DNA of 64,000 nt, from assembly GCA_036277115.1 (NCBI GenBank), contig DASUNM010000021.1, forward strand, positions 124,001 through 188,000, in the 5' to 3' direction. The notes beneath the pieces were generated by a model. It searched no databases. It was not told the origin of the DNA and saw only the letters and a list, made by a program, of their open reading frames with translations. Below, piece by piece: positions 17,426 through 26,052 of this stretch; the first letter of the stretch is position 1; the number at the start of each line of letters is the position of its first letter. This stretch comes from Pyrinomonadaceae bacterium. Its GTDB lineage: Bacteria; Acidobacteriota; Blastocatellia; Pyrinomonadales; Pyrinomonadaceae. The translations under genes were made by a program, and so were the position numbers.

Positions 17426-17665
17426 ATGAAAAAAATCCTATTGATCGTCGCGGTAGCCGTTCTCTACATCCTGCATCAGGACATCTGGTTTTGGCGCACG
17501 CCTTATCCGCTGGTGTTCGGCTTTGTTCCTATCGGACTTTTTTATCATGCGTGCTTCGCGGTTGCCGCTAGTTTGGTGATGTGGCTGCTCGTCACCTTTG
17601 CCTGGCCTTCGCATCTCGAGCGCGAAGTTGAACAACAGACCTCTGACAAGGAGGAAAACTCTTGA
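17426..17665 (+). CDS. DUF3311 small membrane protein
   Basis: The protein has 79 residues from ATG 17426 ([23 protein letters not shown]). It has two membrane segments and a charged tail ([15 protein letters not shown]). DUF3311 proteins are regularly encoded just before sodium:solute symporters, as here, and are thought to be accessory subunits. Its stop overlaps the symporter start by four bases (TTGA), which indicates translational coupling. Confidence 0.85.
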   Translation: MKKILLIVAVAVLYILHQDIWFWRTPYPLVFGFVPIGLFYHACFAVAASLVMWLLVTFAWPSHLEREVEQQTSDKEENS

Positions 17666-19293
17666 TTCCAGCAATCCTTGTCTTCGCCTATCTCGCGGTA
17701 GTTCTTTACATCGGAATCTTTGCCTTTCGTCGCGCGAAGGGAAAAGAGAAAGCGGAAGGATTTTTCCTCGCCAACCGCCAACTCGGACCAGCCGTTTTCC
17801 TCTTCTCGTTGTTCGGCACGAACATGACGGCCTTCGCCATCCTCGGTTCGTCGGGCCACGCTTTCAATAACGGTATCGTCACATTTGGACTGATGGCGTC
17901 GTCGTCAGGTCTGGTAATTCCGTTGACGATTTTTCTGATCGGCACGCGTGTCTGGGCGCTGGGAAAGAAATACGGCTTCATGACTCCGGTGCAGATGTTT
18001 CGCGATCGTTGGGAATGCACGCATATCGGAACGGTTATTTCCGTGGTGCAGGCCGCGCTGCTGGTTCCTTACATCATCATCGGCATCATGGGCGGAGGCA
18101 CGACCCTAAACACTGTCAGCGGCGGAGTGGTTCCGTTTTGGTTTGGCGGAGCGATCGTCGCGATGGTCGTGATGGGCTATGTCTTTTTCGGCGGCATGCG
18201 CGGCACGGCGTGGGTCAATACCTTTCAAACCATTCTGTTCCTGATCTTCGGGGCGGTCGCGTTGGTGGTAATCGGCGTCGGCATGGGCGGCTACAAGAAT
18301 GCTGCTCAACAAATACTCGCTTCGCCAGCTCTGGCGCCGCTGTTCACGCGTGAACGCATTTCGCCTTACTACTTTTTCAGCTACACCTTCATTCCGCTCT
18401 CGGCGATCGCCTTTCCGCACATTCTCATCTTCTCGCTGACCGCGAAGAAGATGGCCCACTTTAAGAAGACAGTGATTCTTTATCCGCTGTGCATCATGGC
18501 GATCTGGCTGCCGTGTGTCTTTCTCGGCGTAATGGCGAATCGCGTGACGGACGTGCCGCAAATTCGCGCCAAGCAAGAGGCGCGCGCGACGCTGGCGCGG
18601 CAGGGTAAGACGATGGCGCCGGAACAGCGCGATGAGTTGCGCGAAAAGGCTGCCGGAGATGATGTGATTCTGCGCTTGCTCGAACGGTACGCGCCGCTGT
18701 GGCTCGCCGGCTTGCTGGGTGCTGGGATTATGGCGGCAGTGATGGCGAGCGACTCGCAGATTCTCGCTCTATCAACGATGTTCACGGAGGACGTGTTTGC
18801 CTTTTATGGGGGCAAGAAGCGCTTTGGCGAAGCGGTGCAGGTGCAGACCGGGCGCATCTTTATCGTGATCATCACATTGGTGTCTTATCTGGTCGCATTG
18901 CGCGCGCCGGAGACGATCTTTGAGTTAGCGATTCAGTATGCGTTTTCTGGATTCGCGGCGCTCTCGCCTCTGCTGATCGGCGCTTTGTTCTGGAAGGGAA
19001 GTACGAAATGGGGCGCGCTCGCGGTCACTCTTTGGGTTGCCCTGGCAGTCGTTGCCGTGGCGATCTTTCAGTCAGTGGTGCCTGCACCGGCACCCGGACC
19101 GGCAACAGTCTATTGGTCCGTGGGCGGGACTGAACTCATTTCCCGCACACCCGGCGGCACCGCCGTCTTCGGCTTCATGCCGGTTGTGCCTATGGTTCTC
19201 GTCTCGTCTCTTTTGATGTTTGTAGTTTCGCTGGTGACAGCGAAACCGGCTGAGACCACTATCGCGAAATACTTTGGAAACCGGAAGTCATGA
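17662..19293 (+). CDS. Sodium:solute symporter (SSS) family transporter
   Basis: The protein has 543 residues from a TTG start that overlaps the DUF3311 stop; AGGAG lies about 10 bases upstream. It has roughly 12-13 membrane segments. Family features: [20 protein letters not shown] in the first helices, [20 protein letters not shown] near residue 175, and [22 protein letters not shown] in the Na2-site helix. It imports an organic solute with Na+. The substrate is unknown: related clades take carboxylates, amino acids or pantothenate. A soluble loop near residues 300-330 is rich in Arg and Glu. Confidence 0.9.
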   Translation: MIPAILVFAYLAVVLYIGIFAFRRAKGKEKAEGFFLANRQLGPAVFLFSLFGTNMTAFAILGSSGHAFNNGIVTFGLMASSSGLVIPLTIFLIGTRVWALGKKYGFMTPVQMFRDRWECTHIGTVISVVQAALLVPYIIIGIMGGGTTLNTVSGGVVPFWFGGAIVAMVVMGYVFFGGMRGTAWVNTFQTILFLIFGAVALVVIGVGMGGYKNAAQQILASPALAPLFTRERISPYYFFSYTFIPLSAIAFPHILIFSLTAKKMAHFKKTVILYPLCIMAIWLPCVFLGVMANRVTDVPQIRAKQEARATLARQGKTMAPEQRDELREKAAGDDVILRLLERYAPLWLAGLLGAGIMAAVMASDSQILALSTMFTEDVFAFYGGKKRFGEAVQVQTGRIFIVIITLVSYLVALRAPETIFELAIQYAFSGFAALSPLLIGALFWKGSTKWGALAVTLWVALAVVAVAIFQSVVPAPAPGPATVYWSVGGTELISRTPGGTAVFGFMPVVPMVLVSSLLMFVVSLVTAKPAETTIAKYFGNRKS

Positions 19294-19308
19294 GGCGATT
19301 AAAGCCAT

Positions 19309-19427
19309 GTCAGAACCGCGAGCGGACCGGGGTCCCCACGCGGGCAGCCCGCGTGGGGTGGTGGATGCGACGGATCGAGACTCAACTTGAATGGCTGATC
19401 CCATCGCTACCGCTCCGGGTTCTGACA
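19309..19427. repeat. Palindromic repeat family A with nested palindrome (A3)
   Basis: Outer arms GTCAGAACCGCGAGCGGACC and ATCGCTACCGCTCCGGGTTC(TGAC) enclose a second perfect hairpin, CCCACGCGGGCAGCCCGCGTGGG near 19333-19357. The element lies between convergent genes (symporter and propeller P1). The nested segment has a relative inside repeat A4 (about 21908-21940). Confidence 0.85.
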
Positions 19428-19466
19428 CTTCCAGGCTTTACGCTAACCCGAGCTAGTTCCGCGGAC

Positions 19467-20636
19467 TTAACCAAAACAATACAACCGTCCATCCTGACTG
19501 CCGATAACCACGCGGCCGTTGGCGATTGCCGGTGATGCTGATAGAGGCGCGCCGGCATGGAACTCCCAAAGTTTCGCTCCGCTCGCCAGGTTCAGAACGT
19601 AAAACTTCCCGTCGTTCGAACCAACAAACACCCGATTGCCGGAAACTGCCGGCGAAGATTCAACGCGAGCGTTCGTCGCGAACGTCCAGGCGGCGGTGCC
19701 GGTTCGATTGAGTCCGTGGACCAGCTTGTCACGTCCGCCGACCACAACTCGATTCGCGGTCACGGCGGCTGATGAGTAGTACGGAAACTTTCGGCTCGGA
19801 TGTTGATAGCGCCACGCGATGCGCCGCTGAGTCAGGTTCACCATGAGCACATCATTATTGAACGTTCCGTAAAAAGCCGAGCCTCCTGACAAAGCCGGCG
19901 AAGCTCCCGTATATGCGCCAGAGGCGATCTGAAAGACCTGCGCGCCGTCGCTGATTCGAATCGCGCGGAACACTTCGTCACAACCAGTGATGAAGGCCAT
20001 GCCGCCATAAATGCTCGGCGTCGCATGCACTGGCCCATCGGTGCGGACCTTCCAAAGAACCGATCCGTTGCGAGCTGAAAGACAATAAAGATGCTGATCG
20101 TACGATCCGATTAGTACTCGGTCGCCGACAACGACCGGCGATGATTTGATCTCGCTGCCAGTCTTGAAGGCCCACAGCTTTTGTCCGTTTGAAGCGTTGA
20201 GCGCATTAAGCCAGCCGGCGGAATCACCGATGTAAACGACGCCTGCGCTGTAAGCGGGCGACGATTCACCGACGGGAGCGCCCGTGCTGAACTTCCAATA
20301 GACCTGGCCGTTGTCGAGATTAAGCGACACCAGCTCGCCCTTTTGCGAACCGATGAAAACCGTCCGCCCCACAATGGCGGCTGAGGACTCAATTGAGTCG
20401 CCTGCTTCATAAGTCCAAAGCAACTTGAGGTTGTTGCCGAGTGCTGACTGCGATACTCCAGTCAAAGAATGATTGCCGCGAAACTGCGACCAGTTATCAG
20501 CCGGCGTGTCCTGCGCGCGCGCGGCGAAGGGCAAAGCGCAAAGCGCGAAGATCAAGACCAAAACAAAACCGAGACGGGTCTGAAGTACCGCATTAACTCT
20601 TTGCACTTTGCTCTTTGCTCTTTGCTTAAAAAGCAC
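19467..20636 (-). CDS. Secreted PQQ-type beta-propeller protein (P1)
   Basis: The start GTG 20636 is preferred: GGAGG lies 9 bases upstream and it overlaps the dehydrogenase stop by 11 bases. ATG 20690 and GTG 20606 are alternatives. A signal peptide (LGFVLVLIFALCALPFAARA) leads to WSQFRGN, the entry motif shared by all nine propellers here. About seven blades follow, each with the pattern (V-Y-x-G-x-x-x-G-x-x-x-A-L-x-x-x-x-G-x-x-x-W), for example GVVYIGDSAGWLNALNASNG. It resembles BamB-like and PQQ-binding-like proteins, but I see no dehydrogenase cysteine pair. Function is unknown; periplasmic. The core of the signal peptide is encoded by 7-nt-period repeats (20524-20551). Confidence 0.88.
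   Translation of the reverse strand: MLFKQRAKSKVQRVNAVLQTRLGFVLVLIFALCALPFAARAQDTPADNWSQFRGNHSLTGVSQSALGNNLKLLWTYEAGDSIESSAAIVGRTVFIGSQKGELVSLNLDNGQVYWKFSTGAPVGESSPAYSAGVVYIGDSAGWLNALNASNGQKLWAFKTGSEIKSSPVVVGDRVLIGSYDQHLYCLSARNGSVLWKVRTDGPVHATPSIYGGMAFITGCDEVFRAIRISDGAQVFQIASGAYTGASPALSGGSAFYGTFNNDVLMVNLTQRRIAWRYQHPSRKFPYYSSAAVTANRVVVGGRDKLVHGLNRTGTAAWTFATNARVESSPAVSGNRVFVGSNDGKFYVLNLASGAKLWEFHAGAPLSASPAIANGRVVIGSQDGRLYCFG
20524..20551. repeat. 7-nt-period repeat inside the P1 signal peptide
   Basis: The plus strand reads GCGAAGG GCAAAGC GCAAAGC GCGAAGA. On the minus strand it encodes the hydrophobic IFALCALPFA of the P1 signal peptide. A second block of the same kind (CTCTTTG CACTTTG CTCTTTG CTCTTTG) lies at 20597-20624, just inside the N-terminal coding region. 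Confidence 0.8.
20597..20624. repeat. 7-nt-period repeat at the P1/dehydrogenase junction
   Basis: Four heptamers of consensus CTCTTTG lie just past the dehydrogenase stop and in the first codons of P1. With period 7 each unit shifts the frame by one, so three units encode one seven-residue cycle. Confidence 0.85.
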
Positions 20637-21774
20637 TCCTGTAAACCTCCAATGCTCCAATTTGATCGAAAGCGCGCGGGTTAAATCCACCCGTCCATTG
20701 CTGAGCCGCCTCAGATGCGAGAAAAGGCAACTGCTCGGATTCGATCCCCGCCGCGCTTAAACTTGTTTGCAGGCCGCCGGCAGCCGCGAGTTGTTCGAGG
20801 CGGCGGGCCAACGCTTCAGTTGCCTCATCGTTGTTGGAACCGGAATACAAGCCGGAAGCCCGTGCGAACTCAGCGTAACGTTCACCCGCCGCAGACTTGT
20901 TCCAGCGGACAACGGTTGGCAGCAGCATGGCCAGCGCAGCGCCGTGAGTGGTTCCGTAATGCGCCGTCAAAGGATTGGCACAGGCGTGTGTCGCTCCGAG
21001 CATCGAACTCTCAATGGCGACGCCGGCAAAATACGCGCCGAGTTGCATTGCGCTTCGCGCTTCCAGGTCGCCAGGACTTTCCAGCACGCGCTCGTATCGG
21101 CTATCCAGCAACCGCCACGCCTCACGTGAAAAAACTTCGGAGAACGGGTTTCGTCGGGTCGTTACATAAGTCTCGACGGCGTGCGTAATCGCGTCGAAGC
21201 CAGCCGTGGCGGTGATCGCATGCGGCTGCGAGATTGTCAGTTGCGGATCCAGGAGCGCCAGTCGAAATGAGGCTTTCGGATCGCCGCAGGCCATCTTGGC
21301 ATGAGTCTCGGCATCGGTGATTACCGCATAGCTCTGGGCCTCGCTACCAGTGCCGGCGGTGGTGGGGACCGCAATCATCGGCAGCATCGCTTTTGACGCT
21401 TTGCCGTAGCCGGCATAGTCGTGCATCCGCCCGCCGTTCGTCAGCACGAAGTTGATTCCTTTCGCGCAATCCAGCGAACTGCCGCCGCCGACCGCGATGA
21501 TTGAATCTACTGCGAGTGTCTTGGCAAATTCGCAACCGGCTTCAATAACCGCCGTGTCGGGGTTTTCGGTAAAGTCGTGAAACCGAGCGACCTCAATTCC
21601 TTTGTCGGCTAAAGGCTCGAGGGCTTCATCGACGTGACCAGATGCCAGCATGCCTCGATCGGAAACCAGCAGGGTCCGGCGAAATTGCAGTTCGGCAGCA
21701 AGCTCACCGAGTCGCTTGATCGAGCCCGCGCCAAACACCACTCGAGTTCGAGGTTGAAAATCGAAGGATTGCAT
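20626..21774 (-). CDS. Iron-containing (group III) alcohol dehydrogenase
   Basis: The protein has 382 residues, the usual length. Evidence: VVFGAGSIKRLGEL at the N-terminus, the NAD-binding GGGSSLDCAKG near 96-106, PTTAGTGSEAQSYAVITD, the metal-ligand helix GFDAITHAVETY, and GATHACANPLTAHYGTTHG with two further His ligands. It oxidises alcohols or reduces aldehydes with NAD(P) and Fe2+ or another divalent metal, in the cytosol. The C-terminus overlaps the probable P1 start, so the two genes may be translationally coupled. Substrate is unknown. Confidence 0.92.
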   Translation of the reverse strand: MQSFDFQPRTRVVFGAGSIKRLGELAAELQFRRTLLVSDRGMLASGHVDEALEPLADKGIEVARFHDFTENPDTAVIEAGCEFAKTLAVDSIIAVGGGSSLDCAKGINFVLTNGGRMHDYAGYGKASKAMLPMIAVPTTAGTGSEAQSYAVITDAETHAKMACGDPKASFRLALLDPQLTISQPHAITATAGFDAITHAVETYVTTRRNPFSEVFSREAWRLLDSRYERVLESPGDLEARSAMQLGAYFAGVAIESSMLGATHACANPLTAHYGTTHGAALAMLLPTVVRWNKSAAGERYAEFARASGLYSGSNNDEATEALARRLEQLAAAGGLQTSLSAAGIESEQLPFLASEAAQQWTGGFNPRAFDQIGALEVYRSAF

Positions 21775-21780
21775 AGTTCA

Positions 21781-21992
21781 TGTCAGTACCGGGAGCGGTA
21801 GCGACCGGGTATTTGGAGTGCGCCGGCAGAGCGAAGCGGCGACGGCGCTTTGGTTGAACCCTGACAGCAAGCGTTCTGGACATCCAAAGCGGTGTCGCGC
21901 TACGACCACCCCAGCGCGGCTGCCGCGCGGGGGACCCCGGTGCGTGCCACCGCACTCCAAAGACCCGGTCGCTACCGCTCCCGGTACTGACT
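21781..21992. repeat. Palindromic repeat family A, long copy (A4)
   Basis: Arms TGTCAGTACCGGGAGCGGTA / GCGACCGGGT and ACCCGGTCGCTACCGCTCCC / GGTACTGAC are near perfect complements about 150 bases apart. The middle holds a GC-rich palindrome-like block (CCCCAGCGCGGCTGCCGCGC) related to that in A3. It sits upstream of the dehydrogenase and downstream of P2. Confidence 0.92.
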
Positions 21993-22010
21993 CATCCACT
22001 TTGCGAAACG

Positions 22011-22043
22011 ATATCTATAAACATCTGCTCCTAACGGAGCCGA
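22011..22043. repeat. Palindromic repeat family D, partial (D1)
   Basis: ATATCTATAAACATCTGCTC followed by CTAACGGAGC matches part of the D element at 36646-36806 (TATAAACAT with GCTCC-TACGGAGC). Only one arm is kept. Confidence 0.6.
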
Positions 22044-22061
22044 ATAACTCGCACCGTCCAT

Positions 22062-23561
22062 TCACTTTGCCGCAGCCGCCGGTTTCGCTTCCGCCAATGC
22101 GTAAAGCTGATTGCGATTGCTGATGTAGAGCACTCCATTGGCGGGCACGGGCGTACTATAGACGGAGCTGCCCATGTTGATTTCTACCAGCACCTTTTTG
22201 ATTTTCCCCGCTTGCATGATCACCACATCGCCGTCTTCATCACCAAGGTAGACCTTGCCGTCAATCAGCACGGGCGAACCCCAAACTGCGGCGAATAGAT
22301 CATGAACCCAATGAACTGCTCCTGTCTTGGCATCGAGCGCGTGCAAGAAGCCGCTGAAATCGGACTGATAAACAATTCCGTCTTTGATCGCCGGCGTCGA
22401 GATCGACCGGCGAATCTTGTCGTAGTGCCAGACCAAGCCGGTTTTGGTGATGTCGCCCCGCTTGGTGCCATCGATGCAGTACATGTGACCGACACCCTCA
22501 CCGTGTTCCGGATCCTGGCCATTGGCGATGTAGACCCGATCCTCGTAAACGACGGGGGTGCCGATCAATTCGTTGCGCGTCTTAGGCCAGACTGAGTCCT
22601 TTGGATTCGAGTCAAACTCCCAAAGCTTCTTCCCCGTCAGCGCTTCATAACCGCGAATCCAGCCGTCACCCTGACCGTGAATTACCTGAACGACGCCGCC
22701 AATCGTGCCGACCGTCGGCGAGCACCATTGCCCGTGAAGAATTTTGTCGTGGACTGAGTTGTCCTCCCAAACCAGTTTCCCGGTCTTCTTGTTTACGGCA
22801 ATAATCGCAGGCGCTTTCGGCGAAGGAACGTTAACGTGACTTTCGTCCTGGCCGTTTGAAGTGCTGACATAAATCAGGTCGCCATGCATCACCGGCGAAG
22901 AGTTCGCGAGGTTGTGGGGCAGGGAACCGACTTCTTCGACCATGTCGTAGATCCAGACCACGTCGCCATTGAATTCGCCCGTCAGCTTTTCATTGGTGAC
23001 CCCGTCGTTCTCTTTATCGCGAAAACCCTGCGTGTCGAGACAGACCAACTCGGCGCGATTTGAGACGTAATAGACCCGATCGCCTTCCACCAGCGGCGAG
23101 GATGCCACGCCCTGGTAAGGCCAATCGTTAACCCGGCCCTGCGCCATCTTGTCGTGGACCATCTGCCACATGAATTGGCCATCCGATTCGCGAAAGGCCA
23201 TGACGATGCCTTTGTCGCCGGTAATCTTCGGGTCGCGCAGGCCTTCGTTGTTTGTGCCGACAAAGACCATGCCGCCGGCCACGACGACATTGCCGTACGT
23301 CTGCGAGCCCAGCGCCGCGACCCACTTAACATTCTTTTTCGTTTTGACGTCCCAGGTTGTCGGCAAGCCCTTCATGTTCGAGATCATGTTCCGATCAGCC
23401 GTGCCACCCCACATGGGCCAATCGCCTGAGCCGGGATCGGACGCCGAGGCGGTGGGCAGTGAGCTGTGAGCAGTGAGCAGTAAAGAAAGCAGAAGGCAGA
23501 AGGCAGAAGGCGCGAGCCATCGCTTTATCACAGTTGTTTTCATGTTCTTCTTCATAAGCAT
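22062..23561 (-). CDS. Secreted PQQ-type beta-propeller protein (P2)
   Basis: The protein has 499 residues from ATG 23561; ATGs at 23555 and 23543 are equally possible because no strong ribosome site is seen. A signal peptide (LAPSAFCLLLSLLLTAHSSL) leads to DWPMWGGTADRNM, the variant entry motif (Gly in place of Arg), then blades such as GNVVVAGGMVFVGTNNEG, VYYVSNRAELVCLDTQG and GKVYLGDEDGDVVIMQAGK. A longer inserted region (EKLTGEFNGDVVWIYDMVEE) is close to a type widespread in Planctomycetota and Acidobacteriota. It is periplasmic and its function is unknown. The signal peptide coding region consists of 7-nt repeats. Confidence 0.88.
   Translation of the reverse strand: MLMKKNMKTTVIKRWLAPSAFCLLLSLLLTAHSSLPTASASDPGSGDWPMWGGTADRNMISNMKGLPTTWDVKTKKNVKWVAALGSQTYGNVVVAGGMVFVGTNNEGLRDPKITGDKGIVMAFRESDGQFMWQMVHDKMAQGRVNDWPYQGVASSPLVEGDRVYYVSNRAELVCLDTQGFRDKENDGVTNEKLTGEFNGDVVWIYDMVEEVGSLPHNLANSSPVMHGDLIYVSTSNGQDESHVNVPSPKAPAIIAVNKKTGKLVWEDNSVHDKILHGQWCSPTVGTIGGVVQVIHGQGDGWIRGYEALTGKKLWEFDSNPKDSVWPKTRNELIGTPVVYEDRVYIANGQDPEHGEGVGHMYCIDGTKRGDITKTGLVWHYDKIRRSISTPAIKDGIVYQSDFSGFLHALDAKTGAVHWVHDLFAAVWGSPVLIDGKVYLGDEDGDVVIMQAGKIKKVLVEINMGSSVYSTPVPANGVLYISNRNQLYALAEAKPAAAAK
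23452..23514. repeat. 7-nt-period repeat encoding the P2 signal peptide
   Basis: The plus strand reads as heptamers GTGGGCA GTGAGCT GTGAGCA GTGAGCA GTAAAGA AAGCAGA AGGCAGA AGGCAGA AGGCGCG. On the minus strand they encode AFCLLLSLLLTAHSSLP, the hydrophobic core of the P2 signal peptide. Confidence 0.88.
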
Positions 23562-23578
23562 TAGGTCAAAGCGTCAAT

Positions 23579-23678
23579 ACTCTTTGTGTCTCCGTGCATC
23601 CTCTGTGCCTCTGTGGTGAAAATAACTCAGCAAAAGTTTAACCACAGAGTCACGGAGTACTCACAGAGGCACAGAGAA
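23579..23678. repeat. Palindromic repeat family B (B1)
   Basis: CTCTGTGCCTCTGTGGTGAA and, about 20 bases later, AACCACAGAGTCACGGAGTA then CACAGAGGCACAGAGAA form a long inverted repeat of CACAGAG-rich arms. Copies B2 (29775) and B3 (31497) also flank propeller genes. Confidence 0.9.
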
Positions 23679-23686
23679 CCATCACT

Positions 23687-25876
23687 CTACTTGTTCGCAT
23701 AAACTTTCAAATTATCAAAAAAGACCTCCGCGAGGGCGTTGCCGAAAATTCCCGGCGCGCCCTGCCGATTTGGAATCGGATCGATCCGTTCGATCATCCA
23801 CGCGGCCGGTTCAGCCTCGCCGACGGCCCAGACTTTACCGCGCGCGCGAGTTTTGCCGTCGGGCAGATTCTCAACTTGTAACTTCATCCGGTACCAGGTG
23901 TCGGGCTTCCAGGCGAACGGCTTGCTGACGGTGCGCGCAGTTTCGGGTTGCCATGGTTCGAGGTTTAGCAGCTGGCTGTTGCCGTAAATCGTCAACACAT
24001 ATCGTTGCGCAATCACGCCGGCATCGCCTTGCTGCCGCCGTTTTGTAGTGGCGCGAACATCCGCCTCGACCGTGTAATTTGAAAAATCAGACGGCCCGAA
24101 ATAGGCACGCGCGCGACTTAGCAGCGAAGAACCTTCCGTGGTCTTAACGAGGATTTTGCTCCCTTCAAAGTCGCGGACGATGAATTTCAAAGTGGCGTTC
24201 ACCCAGAGCGGCGGCACGGTGTTGGCAGCCATCGCGTCAAAGTTTTCGGTCCAGGGTAACGGCGGATAGATGCGCACCGTTGCGGCGCCGCTCACATTGC
24301 CGACCGTGGCTTTCACTGAGCCGGCCTGCAGCCCGCCATCGCTGGCCGCTACAAACTGTCCGTTGGCGACCGTTCCTTTCAGCGCATCAAGCGACCAGGT
24401 CGCGTTCGCTTCTTCGCGAATGAATTTTCCGTATTCATCAAACAGCCGGACGCGAAAACGCGCGGTGTCCCCCGGCTTCAACATCAGCTCCGTCGGGAAA
24501 ACCTGCACGTGGGTGGCAGGGCGATTTGGATTAGGCAAGCCTTCGACCGGCGGTCCCTGATTCGTCACGCCGCTGGTTTTCTTGCCGATGCAATAGAGAT
24601 TAGCGTCACTGACGAAGTAAATACGCCCGTTGGAAACGGCTGCTGAGGCGATGATTTCTTCCGGATCAGCTTCTGTCCCGAGTTGATCCTGATCGAGAAC
24701 CTCAACGCCGGTCGCGCTCGGTTTCAGAATATAGAACTTTCCATTCTCAGTGCCGACATACAGCTTGCCGTCCGCCAGCACCGGCGAAGCTCTTTGAATG
24801 GTGCCGAGGTTCTCGAGCCACAATCGCTTGCCGGTGGCGACTTCGAATGCCGCGATGTTCGCGCCGTTGTCGATGTGATAGAAACGGTCGCCGTCTATCA
24901 CCGGGGAAGAGAAGCCACCCTGCCATCCATAAACGCTCCACTTCACGTTCTCTTTTTTCAATTCGCCTTTCGCGCTCGCATCGACCGCGACGACCATTCC
25001 CATTTCACTCGACGCGATATTCTCTTCGCTGTGCGTCAGGATGGCGGTCGTGCCGTGCACTACCACGCCGGTATTGATGCCGCGTTTGCTGATCTCGTAT
25101 TTCCAAACGGGTTCGCCCGTCTGCGCCTTAATCGCATGGACCACCCCGTCGCTCGCACCTTGAATCAACAGACGCGTGCCATTGATGTTGACGATGATTG
25201 GAGGCGCGTAAGTTGTGTCGTAAGGACGGCCGCCGGGAGCACTCTGCCAAATCGTTTCGCCCGTGCGCTTATCAAACGCCATGAAGCGATGCGCGCCGCG
25301 CGCGTGCGGGCCCCAGGCGAAGGTGATGCCGCTGATAATCAGCAGGTCGCCATCGATGATCGGCGATACCGTGCGGCCGCCATGCGTCGTCAACAAACCA
25401 AAATCTTCACCGAGAGAGCGTTCCCAGATAACTTTGCCTTCGCGCGTCAACGCGAGCAGCGAGCCGCCGACACCTAACGCATAGACATTGCCGGTGGCCT
25501 GGTCGCCGACCGGGGAGGCCCAACCCACCCGGTGCGGAGGCACATCGCTCAGGAAAATGTTGAAGCGATGTTCCCAGAGCAGCTTGCCGGTGTCGGCATC
25601 GAAGGCCATCACGCGTTCCTGCTCTAACTCGCCTTTGCCCGCGGTGTTCTGGAGGAACACGCGGTTATTCATTACGATAGGCGTCGACCGGCCCCCGTAT
25701 GGCGCTTTCCACGCCAGGTTTTCGCCGGCAGGCGACCACTTCACGGGCAAATCTTTTTCCAGCGAAATGCCGTCCCGTGCCGGACCGCGCCATTCAGACC
25801 AATCGCTGGCCATCGACGGGGACAGAACGGCCAGAAAAACTGAGATTGTTAAGAATTGTGAAATTCGGTAGGTCAT
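23687..25876 (-). CDS. Large secreted PQQ-type beta-propeller protein with C-terminal lectin-like domain (P3)
   Basis: ATG 25876 gives the signal peptide (ISQFLTISVFLAVLSPSMAS) and a 729-residue protein; the frame open to 25924 adds an implausible leader. The entry motif DWSEWRGPARDGIS is followed by about seven blades (for example VYALGVGGSLLALTREGKVIW and GKLYVGTENGKFYILK) up to residue about 430. A linker and an Ig-like stretch (PTELMLKPGDTARFRVRLFD) come next. The last 200 residues (PLPWTENFDAM ... APGIFGNALAEVFFDNLKVY) resemble a concanavalin-like/DUF1080-type sugar-binding fold. The combination suggests binding of a polymer outside the inner membrane. It is on the minus strand as are P1 and P2. 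Confidence 0.85.
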   Translation of the reverse strand: MTYRISQFLTISVFLAVLSPSMASDWSEWRGPARDGISLEKDLPVKWSPAGENLAWKAPYGGRSTPIVMNNRVFLQNTAGKGELEQERVMAFDADTGKLLWEHRFNIFLSDVPPHRVGWASPVGDQATGNVYALGVGGSLLALTREGKVIWERSLGEDFGLLTTHGGRTVSPIIDGDLLIISGITFAWGPHARGAHRFMAFDKRTGETIWQSAPGGRPYDTTYAPPIIVNINGTRLLIQGASDGVVHAIKAQTGEPVWKYEISKRGINTGVVVHGTTAILTHSEENIASSEMGMVVAVDASAKGELKKENVKWSVYGWQGGFSSPVIDGDRFYHIDNGANIAAFEVATGKRLWLENLGTIQRASPVLADGKLYVGTENGKFYILKPSATGVEVLDQDQLGTEADPEEIIASAAVSNGRIYFVSDANLYCIGKKTSGVTNQGPPVEGLPNPNRPATHVQVFPTELMLKPGDTARFRVRLFDEYGKFIREEANATWSLDALKGTVANGQFVAASDGGLQAGSVKATVGNVSGAATVRIYPPLPWTENFDAMAANTVPPLWVNATLKFIVRDFEGSKILVKTTEGSSLLSRARAYFGPSDFSNYTVEADVRATTKRRQQGDAGVIAQRYVLTIYGNSQLLNLEPWQPETARTVSKPFAWKPDTWYRMKLQVENLPDGKTRARGKVWAVGEAEPAAWMIERIDPIPNRQGAPGIFGNALAEVFFDNLKVYANK

Positions 25877-26014
25877 TGGTTTTTGTCGCGACGCTGCAAC
25901 CCTAAAGATGTAGAATGCGTACACTTGCGTTGTAGCTGATTTTTGTAAACTCTTCTGTTTGCTGCTGCGATTGAATTTATCACTGTAGTCGCAACTCGAA
26001 AAGCGCGGAGACTT

Positions 26015-26043
26015 GTCGGTACCGCGAGCGGCAGCGACCGGGT
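26015..26043. repeat. Palindromic repeat family A, half-site (A5)
   Basis: GTCGGTACCGCGAGCGGCAG then CGACCGGGT is a diverged single arm, ending 9 bases before the ankyrin protein start. It therefore occupies the 5' leader of that gene. Confidence 0.75.
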
Positions 26044-26052
26044 AAATAACTC

